Positions 56,839 to 64,000 of a DNA stretch of 64,000 bases are shown one piece after another. A program made the position numbers and the translations under genes. The notes under the pieces were generated by a model that worked only from the letters and a program-made list of their open reading frames with translations, did not search any database and was not told the DNA's origin. Position 1 is the first letter of the stretch, and every line of letters starts with the position of its first letter. Source of the stretch: Aulosira sp. FACHB-615 (GTDB taxonomy: Bacteria > Cyanobacteriota > Cyanobacteriia > Cyanobacteriales > Nostocaceae); contig NZ_JACJSE010000008.1 of NCBI RefSeq assembly GCF_014698045.1, forward strand, positions 242,539 through 306,538, given 5' to 3'.

Positions 56839-57306
56839 CTACTGTTTTATGGTATCGATTGTCTCTCGTTGAAACTGATGCTGGTCATCTAAACTCCAAC
56901 TAAGGAGTTCGCCAGCTTGGCCATTTTGAACGGAAACTATTATATACGAGTATGCAGGCCAAGCATACTGGCGATCGCATTCGGAAGGAATTGCGGGGTT
57001 ATCAGGGTGGGAGTGATAAATGCCAATTATGTTTAATGATTTATCCCGCGCTGATTTTTGTATTTGTAACATATCTTGGGGTGCGATCGCATATCTGCTG
57101 GTTTCGCTGCGTTCTGTATTAGGGGCGAAATTCGCTGACTCAGCACTCCAGGCGTTTTTGGTGGGGATAATTTCGACGACAGTTTTAATCTGATTTTCTA
57201 GATAGCCAAGGATAATTCCGCAGCATTCGTTGGGGTAGGTGCTTTCAGCGTGGCTGCGGATCATTTGGATGTGTTGTGGTAGAAGTTTAATAACTGCTAT
57301 ATTCAA
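56839..57306 (-). CDS. JAMM/MPN+ (M67) metallopeptidase
   Basis: A 155-residue zinc isopeptidase of the bacterial JAMM family. The motif is complete: E27 in PNECCGIILG, then H98-S-H100-P, S108 and D111 in HSHPDNPAIPSECD. Bacterial members such as Mec+ of actinobacteria cleave residues from C-terminal extensions of sulfur-carrier proteins. The following gene on the strand is moeB, which activates such carriers. The start overlaps the four-helix-bundle gene by 4 nt (ATGA); an internal Met at residue 15 is an alternative start. Confidence 0.88.
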   Translation of the reverse strand: MNIAVIKLLPQHIQMIRSHAESTYPNECCGIILGYLENQIKTVVEIIPTKNAWSAESANFAPNTERSETSRYAIAPQDMLQIQKSARDKSLNIIGIYHSHPDNPAIPSECDRQYAWPAYSYIIVSVQNGQAGELLSWSLDDQHQFQRETIDTIKQ

Positions 57307-57662
57307 AAGTTCCGACTCTGCTTGTCAATAAAGGATATTAAAAGTTGCTTGACTTCCACTACACTGCTAATCAGGCGATCGTAATCAGATGGGGTGAGCA
57401 TATCTAACTCATAACAAAGCAGCAGATAATACTCCACTTCAATCGCTGCATCCTTCGCCAACACCAGCAAGTTGATTTGTTCGGTTTTATCATCGCGATC
57501 GCATCCTTGGGCTATTTTAATCGGAATTGCGGCACAAGCTAACCGAATTTGCTGTGTTAAACCCAATAATTCCGCTTCGGGAAAGGTTCTGGTAATTTCA
57601 TAAATAGCAACTGTGAGTTCATGGGCTTTTTCCCATACAGGAATTTCTCGAAAGTCTGTCAT
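57303..57662 (-). CDS. Four-helix-bundle protein (S23/IVS-like family)
   Basis: A 119-residue helical protein with the signature start FREIPVWEKAHELTVAIYEITRTFP and C-terminal helices LISSVVEVKQLLISFI. This family was first seen in intervening sequences of 23S rRNA genes but occurs widely as stand-alone genes of unknown role; here it is not in an rRNA operon. It overlaps the JAMM gene by 4 nt, suggesting co-translation. Function not assigned. Confidence 0.85.
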   Translation of the reverse strand: MTDFREIPVWEKAHELTVAIYEITRTFPEAELLGLTQQIRLACAAIPIKIAQGCDRDDKTEQINLLVLAKDAAIEVEYYLLLCYELDMLTPSDYDRLISSVVEVKQLLISFIDKQSRNF

Positions 57663-57825
57663 TTTCTAATTAATCTCATCTAAATAAATAGGGTGAGCAA
57701 CGCCCACCCTCATAGTTTCTACTCTTTTTTAGCTCAAGTCTAACCACTCAGCAACGCAAATTAATTCAAGTCTGTGTTTCAGAATTCATTAATCATGAGA
57801 AGACAGTGCTGTAGACGGGATTTAA

Positions 57826-58560
57826 TCAAACTACAAATTTGACTTTTCCTGTTGCGACATCATAACTACCGCCAGCAATTTTTAATTTGTTTTCTTTGAT
57901 CAGTTGTTTTAAAATTGTTGAGCTTTCTTCTAACCTTCTGACTTGATATTTCACATTAGAAATCACAGAATTATCTTCTAAGTTTCCTGTCTTGTCTCTC
58001 ACCAGTTCTACAGAAGGTTTAATTTCTTCTACAAAAATTCCAATTCTACCAGGAAGGGGGTCGCCTTTGACTGCTGCTGAGACTGCACCACATTTTGTAT
58101 GCCCTAAAACAACTATTAATGGCGCACCTAATACCGCCGTGGCAAATTCTAGACTTCCCACACCTTCTTGACTGACAACATTCCCGGCTAAACGAACTAC
58201 AAATAAGTCTCCTAATCCTTGATCAAATACAATTTCTGCTGGCACTCTAGAATCTGCACAGCCTAATATAGCTGCAAATGGATATTGACCAAGGGCAGTT
58301 TCTTGTAAACGCAATTTTGATTGATTTGGATTCATGCGTTTATCTTCTACAAATCTTTGATTACCTTCTATCAACCTTTTTAAAGCCTCTTGAGGGTCTT
58401 TTAGTTGAGGTTTTATATCCGGTTTAGCGGGTTGTTGAGCAATAGCTTGTTCTTCTTGCCAAGCTACACTAGTAGCGGCACTTGCACCAACAGCAACACT
58501 ACCTATACCTGCTAATTTCAAAAAATTTCGTCGCCCAACAAATCCATTAATTCTGCTCAT
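57826..58560 (-). CDS. Tat-exported beta-carbonic anhydrase, copy 1
   Basis: A 244-residue beta-class carbonic anhydrase. The N-terminus has a twin-arginine signal (GRRNFLKLAG, RR at 10-11, hydrophobic segment to about 35). Zinc ligands and dyad are visible: C101, D103 and R105 in LGCADSRVP, H154 and C157 in GHTKCGAV. It should interconvert CO2 and bicarbonate outside the cytoplasm (periplasm or thylakoid lumen), like EcaB-type enzymes. A close paralogue lies immediately upstream on the same strand (58988-59701); the pair is a tandem duplication. Confidence 0.9.
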   Translation of the reverse strand: MSRINGFVGRRNFLKLAGIGSVAVGASAATSVAWQEEQAIAQQPAKPDIKPQLKDPQEALKRLIEGNQRFVEDKRMNPNQSKLRLQETALGQYPFAAILGCADSRVPAEIVFDQGLGDLFVVRLAGNVVSQEGVGSLEFATAVLGAPLIVVLGHTKCGAVSAAVKGDPLPGRIGIFVEEIKPSVELVRDKTGNLEDNSVISNVKYQVRRLEESSTILKQLIKENKLKIAGGSYDVATGKVKFVV

Positions 58561-58987
58561 GAATCTACCTCACTCCCAACAGTAAATTTTTGCTAAGTTT
58601 CTGTTTTCCAAACCAAGTTAAATCGTTCTACCAAAAGACGCGATCACTCTAAAGCATATTTTGTCTTTTAAGTAAAGATAATTTTGTTGATTTAACTTAG
58701 AAGTTTCTAATGTTTATCATTTACTGAAATATATCAGAGTGGTGTATTTTTACTACACATAATTTGCATAGCAGAATAATATGGTGAAGTATGGATTTAA
58801 TCTATGGTTAATTTTTCTATGTCCACAAGACTTAAGTCACAAATTAGTGTACAGAAGACATAAACAGCATTGATCGCACTTGGAATTATTGGTGAACGAC
58901 AAAATCCCCAACTTCTGGAAAAAGTCGGGGATCTGAAGCAGTAGGATGTCCACAAATCAAATAGAATTGCTGTATCTACCTGATAAT
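58561..58987. other. 427-bp spacer between the two carbonic anhydrase genes
   Basis: It holds a terminator for the upstream gene (58904-58932) and otherwise AT-rich DNA in which the promoter of copy 1 probably lies. No gene is supported. Confidence 0.55.
58904..58932 (-). terminator. Intrinsic terminator of carbonic anhydrase copy 2
   Basis: On the minus strand, ATCCCCGACTT and AAGTTGGGGAT form an 11-bp stem with one mismatch, followed by TTTTG. It lies about 55 nt after the stop codon at 58988, so the two carbonic anhydrase genes are probably transcribed separately. Confidence 0.65.
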
Positions 58988-59701
58988 TTAAGTAATTATA
59001 TTCACCTTGCCAGTATCGATATCGTAGCAAGCACCAACTATTTGAAGTTTTTTGGCTTTTAGTAATTGAGTTAATATTGGCGAACTGTGTTGTATTTTTT
59101 TTGACTGATACTGCACATTGGCAATGACCGCATTAGTGGGATTCAAGTTGGTTAATGCTGGTTTAATACTTTCAGCTATGTCGCTAATCATACCGGGCAT
59201 TGGGTCGTTTTTCATGGCTGCGGCGACAGCACCACATTTTGTATGACCCAACACCACAATCAATTGTGTACCAAGGACGGCTGTAGTATATTCCAAACTA
59301 CCGATAGTCATGTCACTAGCGACGTTACCAGCAACGCGCACCACAAATAAATCTCCTAGTCCTTGGTCGAAAATAATTTCTGTGGGAACTCTAGAGTCAG
59401 CACAACCTAAAATAGCAGCAAAAGGGTACTGTGCTTTGGCTACTAATTTTAAACGTGCCAATGATTGATGGGGATATTGGCGTTTGTATTGGATAAAGCG
59501 TTGATTCCCATCCAGCAAAAGTTTGAGAGCCTGACTAGGATTGACTGGATTTGGATTAGCTGGATGAACATCAGCGATCGCAGTTTTTGGGATATTACCT
59601 ATTAAGCTACCACCAATAGTTGTCGCTGCGATCGCTAAACTACCTGTCCCGGCAAATTTCAAAAAGTTACGGCGACCAATAAATCCATTAATTCTTGTCA
59701 T
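58988..59701 (-). CDS. Tat-exported beta-carbonic anhydrase, copy 2
   Basis: A 237-residue paralogue of the downstream enzyme. I start it at the ATG at 59701 (MTRINGFIGRRNFLKFAG), which aligns with copy 1 and has AGGTAG 8 nt upstream; an in-frame ATG at 59755 would bury the Tat motif. Twin arginines at 10-11; zinc ligands C100, D102, H153 and C156 in the motifs LGCADSRVP and GHTKCGAV. Expected to be exported and to hydrate CO2 in an extracytoplasmic compartment. Retention of two copies suggests different expression or localisation. Confidence 0.9.
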   Translation of the reverse strand: MTRINGFIGRRNFLKFAGTGSLAIAATTIGGSLIGNIPKTAIADVHPANPNPVNPSQALKLLLDGNQRFIQYKRQYPHQSLARLKLVAKAQYPFAAILGCADSRVPTEIIFDQGLGDLFVVRVAGNVASDMTIGSLEYTTAVLGTQLIVVLGHTKCGAVAAAMKNDPMPGMISDIAESIKPALTNLNPTNAVIANVQYQSKKIQHSSPILTQLLKAKKLQIVGACYDIDTGKVNIIT

Positions 59702-59841
59702 TAATCTACCTGACAACACTTTCGCTGTTAACAGGAAGATATCAATTTTAGGCAATTGGAAGAGTACCTTCTGAGACGGTTTTCTCGTTATTTAACCCAG
59801 AAGCGATCGCATTCATCAAATCAGCTACACTATTGCCAAAA

Positions 59842-60267
59842 CTAACGCAATGCTATCAGACGCTGACGGATGTTATTCATCTGTGATTGGCGGGTTTGTT
59901 GTACAGGATGATGTTCACTGAGTTTTGAACGGTCTTTGGCATATTCTACTTCTAACTCCCCTAGTTTTGACTCTAGGGCATTGGTCGTAGCAACCACAAC
60001 TTCAGTTTGATAACTCTGGGACTGTAATTGTTCAAGACGTTGTGCTAAATTTGCTTTTTCTGCAATCACTTGAGTAAATTGTGGTGCATCTTGTGTATAT
60101 ATAGATGCTAAAAGTGCTTGTTTTACCTCCAGTTGAGCAATTTGCTGCGTCAAGTTTTTTACTAATACTTCATCAGTAGATTTTGATTCGATCTGTCTTG
60201 TAGCGATCGCACCAACAGATAATAAACTCACAGCACAAGCAATCAAAATTATCTGCTTTCGGTTCAT
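59842..60267 (-). CDS. Small exported or membrane-anchored coiled-coil protein
   Basis: A 141-residue protein not matched to a named family. The N-terminus (MNRKQIILIACAVSLLSVGAIA) is a signal peptide or single membrane anchor. The remainder is highly charged and heptad-rich (LTQQIAQLEVKQALLAS, AQRLEQLQSQ, KLGELEVEYAKDRSKL), predicting a long coiled coil, and ends with QMNNIRQRLIALR. Function unknown. The neighbours are carbonic anhydrase and UspA genes on the same strand. Confidence 0.75.
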   Translation of the reverse strand: MNRKQIILIACAVSLLSVGAIATRQIESKSTDEVLVKNLTQQIAQLEVKQALLASIYTQDAPQFTQVIAEKANLAQRLEQLQSQSYQTEVVVATTNALESKLGELEVEYAKDRSKLSEHHPVQQTRQSQMNNIRQRLIALR

Positions 60268-60348
60268 AATTTTTGATATTGGTTAAAATGCTCTGCCTAC
60301 ACGACGCTAATCAACCACAATAAGTTTCTGCTAAAATCTCATATCAAT

Positions 60349-60831
60349 TCACGAATAATTGAGAACTGTCAAAACTGAACAGGGTGCATGATGCAAGACG
60401 TAATTACTCACGCTACCCAGAAATAATTCCGCAAGTCCACTTTTAGCACAACGACCAATAACTATGACATCAATATGGCAATTTTTAGCCACTTCACAAA
60501 TCATGCGACCAGGATCACCTAATTCTTGGGTAAATTCTGCGGCTATCCCTTTAGCGATCGCTTGATTGGTTAATAATGTTAAAAACTCAATACCTTGTTG
60601 CTTCAATTTTCCCCATTCTCCTAAATAATATTCTATATTCTGGCTCTGGGATGATGTATAAGTACTATGTATTTCTGTGGTTGAAGTATTGAGAAATTCA
60701 TCATTTAAAGGAGAAATTACTTGCAGTATCATTAACTCAGCATTAGTTAAATTTGCTAATGATAAAGCTTGTTCAAAAACATGATGACCAATTTCTGTAT
60801 TATGAACAGCTACTAAAATTTTCTTGAACAT
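60349..60831 (-). CDS. Universal stress protein (UspA family)
   Basis: About 160 residues from the Met at 60831 (MFKKILVAVHNTEIG), the usual start of UspA domains; in-frame ATGs at 60852 and 60918 would add 7 or 29 residues, and no start has a convincing ribosome-binding site. The ATP-binding pattern near the C-terminus is GRCAKSGLAELFLGSVSNYVLHHAPCSVLTV, matching the G-x9-GS-x-S-x-x-V motif. It is a cytoplasmic nucleotide-binding stress protein; its specific role is unknown. Confidence 0.85.
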   Translation of the reverse strand: MFKKILVAVHNTEIGHHVFEQALSLANLTNAELMILQVISPLNDEFLNTSTTEIHSTYTSSQSQNIEYYLGEWGKLKQQGIEFLTLLTNQAIAKGIAAEFTQELGDPGRMICEVAKNCHIDVIVIGRCAKSGLAELFLGSVSNYVLHHAPCSVLTVLNYS

Positions 60832-60918
60832 AGATTTAAAATTGTTTGTCATTGATTTCTTGGTTATTAAGTTGAAAAAGTATAGGTGTAGGTTAAGTGG
60901 AGGAACGGAACTCAACAT

Positions 60919-61187
60919 TCACGCATACTTTGTTGGGTTACGCGATCGCTACACCCAACCTACTATTCTCTTAACTGAACCGTATTGGTTTATGAGGTTA
61001 AAAAAGCAAAAATTGTATAGGTATAGGTTGTTGAAAAAATCAAATATGATTGATGCTGATGATTTAAAAAAATAAAAATGGCAGAACTGTAGAAGTAGAG
61101 ACGTTGTATGTAAAGTCTCTACTTCATGTGAGATTAGGCAGTGGGGAGAGTAGGAACAATATTATGAAATTCTGACAGCTACAGACT
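60919..61187. other. Spacer upstream of uspA with dispersed-repeat remnants
   Basis: It contains GTTGGGTTACGCGATCGC followed by ACACCCAACC, an inverted arrangement typical of cyanobacterial dispersed repeats. An overlapping 83-codon frame on the plus strand crosses this repeat and is not considered real. Confidence 0.5.
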
Positions 61188-63629
61188 TCATTCTTGTTCT
61201 TCCGCCTTGGCAATTTCTAACAATGTCTTGAGTACCGAGTCAGGGTTGAGACTGATAGAATCAATTCCCTGTTCAACTAAGAAGCGGGCAAATTCTGGAT
61301 AGTCGCTTGGTGCTTGACCACAAATCCCAATTTTGCGACCATATTTTTTCACAGTGGCGATCGCATTAACAATAGTTCTCTTCACTGCTTCATCCCGTTC
61401 ATCAAATAAATGGGCGACTAATTCCGAATCTCGATCAAGTCCCAAGGTCAATTGCGTTAAATCGTTGGAACCAATGGAGAAGCCATCAAAGATTTCACTA
61501 AATTTATCTGCTAATAGAACGTTACTCGGTAATTCACACATCACATAAACTTGCAGTCCATTTTCCCCGCGCACTAAACCATGTTGTGCCATTTCTGCTA
61601 AAACGCGCTTTCCTTCTTGGGGAGTCCGACAGAAAGGAATCATCAGAATGACGTTAGTCAAACCCATTTCATCCCTTACCCGCTTCATCGCTTGACATTC
61701 TAGGGCGAAACCTTCACGGTAACGAGGATCGTAATAACGCGAAGCACCACGCCAACCAATCATCGGGTTTTCTTCTTTGGGTTCAAATTGCTTACCACCC
61801 AAGAGATTGGCGTATTCGTTACTCTTGAAATCTGATAGCCGCACAATCACAGGTTTCGGATAAAAAGCAGCTGCGATCGTGCCAATACCTTGGGCTAGTT
61901 TATCAACAAAGAATTTGGTTTTATCTTCGTATTGGGCAGTTAACTCAGTAATTTTGTATCTTGCCAATTCATCTTCTAACTGATCAAAATGAATCAAGGC
62001 CATTGGATGGGCTTTAATGTGGTTGTTAATAATAAATTCCATCCTGGCTAAACCTACACCATCATTCGGAATCGCAGTTAAACCCAAAGCCTCTTCAGGA
62101 TTAGCCAAATTCATCATGATTTGTGTACGTGTGCGGGGCAAGTTTTCTAAAGGTAATTCTTGGACTTCGTAAGGTAATAAACCTTGATAAACTTTTCCTG
62201 TTTCACCTTCAGCACAACTGACAGTAATTTCTTGCCCAGTTTTTAACACAGTCGTGGCATTTCCGCTACCAACAAGCGCCGGGATTCCCATTTCTCTGGC
62301 GATAATCGCTGCGTGACAAGTCCTACCGCCAGAATTAGTAACAATGGCACTCGCCCGTTTCATAATTGGTTCCCAATCAGGGTCAGTGCGGTTAGTAACT
62401 AGTACTTCTCCCGGTTGAAATTGGTTAATTTGATGGACATCTAAAATAACTCTGGCTTTACCTTGGCCAATCATTTCACCAACGCTGCGACCTGTTAGCA
62501 GTACCTCTCCCTTTTCTTTGAGTTGATATTGTTTGAGAACATTTTTAATTTTTTGCGATTGGACGGTTTCTGGACGGGCTTGCACAATAAATAATTCATT
62601 GGTCAAACCATCTTTCGCCCATTCAATATCCATCGGCGTGTAAGTTCCCCGCACTTGGGAATAATGTTCTTCAATAACGCAAGCCCAGTTTGCTAATTGG
62701 AGAATTTCTTGATCATTGAGGGCGTATTGATTTCTTTCGGCGCTGGGGACGGAAATATTTTTAGTTAATTTCAAGCCTTCTAGGTCATAGACCATTTTGA
62801 TTTCTTTCGTACCTAGACGCTTTTGAATAATTGGTTGATAACCTTGTTTGAGCGTTGGTTTAAATACCAAATATTCATCGGGGTTGACTGCACCTTGGAC
62901 AACGTTTTCGCCTAGACCATAGGCGGCGGTAATTAAAGCGGCATCTTTAAAACCTGTTTCGGTATCAATGGAAAACATTACACCAGACACCGCCAAATCA
63001 GAACGCACCATTTTTTGTACGCCCACTGATAAGGCAATATTAAAATGATCAAAGCCTTTAATTTGGCGATAGGAAATCGCACGGTCAGTAAAAATCGAGG
63101 CAAAACATTTATGGCAAGATTCTAGAAGTGCTTGCAGTCCGTGGACATTTAAATAAGTTTCTTGTTGACCAGCAAAACTAGCATCAGGTAAATCTTCGGC
63201 GGTGGCGCTAGAACGCACAGCAACATCAGTATCAGCACCGTATTCTTGGCAAAGATTTTGATAAAATTGAGCGATCGCATCCTGTAAATCTGCTGGAAAT
63301 GGAGTTTGCAACATCAACATTCGTGCTTTTTTACCGCATTGCCGCAGATTCTGTACATCCTCCACATTTAAATCGGCAAATATCTCTCTGAGTTGTGCTT
63401 CTATTCCAGCCGCAGAAATAAAGTAACGGTAAGCAAAAGCAGTTGTCGCAAAGCCTGTTGGTACTTTGACTCCCTTACGCCGCAATTGCTGAATCATTTC
63501 TCCTAAAGAAGCATTTTTACCGCCAACTAACGGGATATCTGCAATTCCTACATTACTTAAAGGTAAAACTAAAGCTTGTTCTTGATCTGCCGAGAGAGAT
63601 GTTGCTGAATCTAACAATGTGTCTAGCAT
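61188..63629 (-). CDS. ppsA: Phosphoenolpyruvate synthase
   Basis: An 813-residue enzyme converting pyruvate and ATP to phosphoenolpyruvate, AMP and phosphate. Domains in order: N-terminal ATP-grasp/PPDK-type domain (about 30-350; LVGGKNASLGEM, SSATAEDLPDASFAGQQ), central swivelling phosphohistidine domain with the catalytic His in GGRTCHAAI near 440, and C-terminal PEP/pyruvate barrel (NPMIGWRGASRY, GSNDLTQLTLGLDRDS, ICGQAPSDYPE). Length matches PpsA of other bacteria. It supports gluconeogenesis and PEP supply. It stands alone on the minus strand. Confidence 0.95.
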   Translation of the reverse strand: MLDTLLDSATSLSADQEQALVLPLSNVGIADIPLVGGKNASLGEMIQQLRRKGVKVPTGFATTAFAYRYFISAAGIEAQLREIFADLNVEDVQNLRQCGKKARMLMLQTPFPADLQDAIAQFYQNLCQEYGADTDVAVRSSATAEDLPDASFAGQQETYLNVHGLQALLESCHKCFASIFTDRAISYRQIKGFDHFNIALSVGVQKMVRSDLAVSGVMFSIDTETGFKDAALITAAYGLGENVVQGAVNPDEYLVFKPTLKQGYQPIIQKRLGTKEIKMVYDLEGLKLTKNISVPSAERNQYALNDQEILQLANWACVIEEHYSQVRGTYTPMDIEWAKDGLTNELFIVQARPETVQSQKIKNVLKQYQLKEKGEVLLTGRSVGEMIGQGKARVILDVHQINQFQPGEVLVTNRTDPDWEPIMKRASAIVTNSGGRTCHAAIIAREMGIPALVGSGNATTVLKTGQEITVSCAEGETGKVYQGLLPYEVQELPLENLPRTRTQIMMNLANPEEALGLTAIPNDGVGLARMEFIINNHIKAHPMALIHFDQLEDELARYKITELTAQYEDKTKFFVDKLAQGIGTIAAAFYPKPVIVRLSDFKSNEYANLLGGKQFEPKEENPMIGWRGASRYYDPRYREGFALECQAMKRVRDEMGLTNVILMIPFCRTPQEGKRVLAEMAQHGLVRGENGLQVYVMCELPSNVLLADKFSEIFDGFSIGSNDLTQLTLGLDRDSELVAHLFDERDEAVKRTIVNAIATVKKYGRKIGICGQAPSDYPEFARFLVEQGIDSISLNPDSVLKTLLEIAKAEEQE

Positions 63630-64000
63630 AATAGAGTTTCCATAACAGATAATGATATCTAAGAACCTCTTACTGTCTGCTTATTAGCAAGTTTCATCGC
63701 AACACATTCAATCTTAAAACTGATAAATTCAATTAATACTCAAAATCTGGTATTTTGAGCTTTATTTCCCTCAGTGTTGCTGACGAAAATCGTGATCAAT
63801 AATTGGCTCTTAGCTCTCACACTGTTATTTATAGAAAGATAATTTGAGGAAGTTGTGAGGATAAAGTAACTCATCGGTAAATTCTGGTTACCTAATTCCG
63901 AGAGAAGGCTCCCGCCATAATCTTTGATTTGGCGGCGAGATGAATCGAGTGCTAAAAACGAAACACCCCAAAACTCCCTCAAACCGCAGGTTTGACAAGG
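63630..64000. other. 371-bp right-edge spacer
   Basis: Upstream region of ppsA. No convincing gene; an 80-codon minus-strand frame (63740-63982) has no recognisable domain. A small palindrome TCAAACC-GCA-GGTTTGA lies at 63979-63995. Confidence 0.45.

Noticed and set aside
57303..57662. Ribosomal protein S23 / 23S rRNA intervening sequence
   Set aside because: The protein belongs to that four-helix family by its motifs, but there is no rRNA gene around it, so a ribosomal or rRNA-intervening role is not supported.
60824..61075. 83-codon plus-strand frame overlapping the uspA start
   Set aside because: It is antisense to uspA at one end and crosses a GTTGGGTTACGCGATCGC repeat; no family features.
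63740..63982. 80-codon minus-strand frame at the right edge
   Set aside because: No domain, no clear ribosome-binding site, and it includes palindromic repeat sequence at its start.

Overview
This window looks like chromosomal DNA of a filamentous, probably Nostocales, cyanobacterium (Nostoc, Anabaena, Calothrix or a relative). The evidence is frequent GCGATCGC (HIP1) palindromes, AT-rich spacers with heptanucleotide tandem repeats (CCAATGA, TCATTTG, CTCAGCA types), a PEP-CTERM protein, a cyanobacterial dicluster ferredoxin and several small palindromic or MITE-like elements. No rRNA, tRNA or CRISPR array was seen.

Region 1 (1-34333, all minus strand) is a 34-kb two-partner-secretion locus. 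One TpsB outer-membrane transporter (32552-34333) is followed by twelve tandem TpsA exoproteins of the filamentous-haemagglutinin type. Ten are intact, one runs off the left edge, and one (22582-25174) is split by a 140-bp MITE with a 5-bp target duplication. Each TpsA has a signal peptide, an N-terminal TPS domain with an NPAGI or NPNGI motif, a repetitive beta-helix passenger, and a conserved C-terminal module. The mature chain has only two cysteines, always 86-87 residues apart in that module. Sequence blocks are shared in mosaic fashion. Segmental duplication is visible, including a second copy of a gene boundary in which a Uma2 gene has been reduced to its start region. A GGGAA-centred motif recurs about 40-55 nt upstream of every TpsA start.

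Region 2 (35112-43540) carries an orphan GAF histidine kinase divergent from tpsB, an ABC exporter, and an opposing operon of a catalytically dead S1C/PDZ protease homologue, an apparently active S1C/PDZ protease and a NarL/LuxR regulator with a degenerate receiver. It ends with a protealysin-like M4 metallopeptidase followed by a small emfourin-like inhibitor.

Region 3 (43673-55388) is mixed housekeeping and membrane functions: a BtuF-like binding protein, a hybrid GAF-PAS histidine kinase, a J-domain/TPR protein overlapping hisZ, a ferredoxin, a PEP-CTERM protein, a LivF-type ATPase, a GT39/GT83-like glycosyltransferase and an MFS transporter.

Region 4 (55458-63629, minus strand) has a MoeB/MoeZ-type E1-rhodanese protein, a JAMM peptidase overlapping a four-helix-bundle gene, two Tat-exported beta-carbonic anhydrases, a small exported coiled-coil protein, a UspA protein and PEP synthase.

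The most unusual parts are the TpsA array with its C-terminal cysteine pair and recombination scars, the protease/pseudoprotease/regulator operon, and the M4 protease-emfourin pair.
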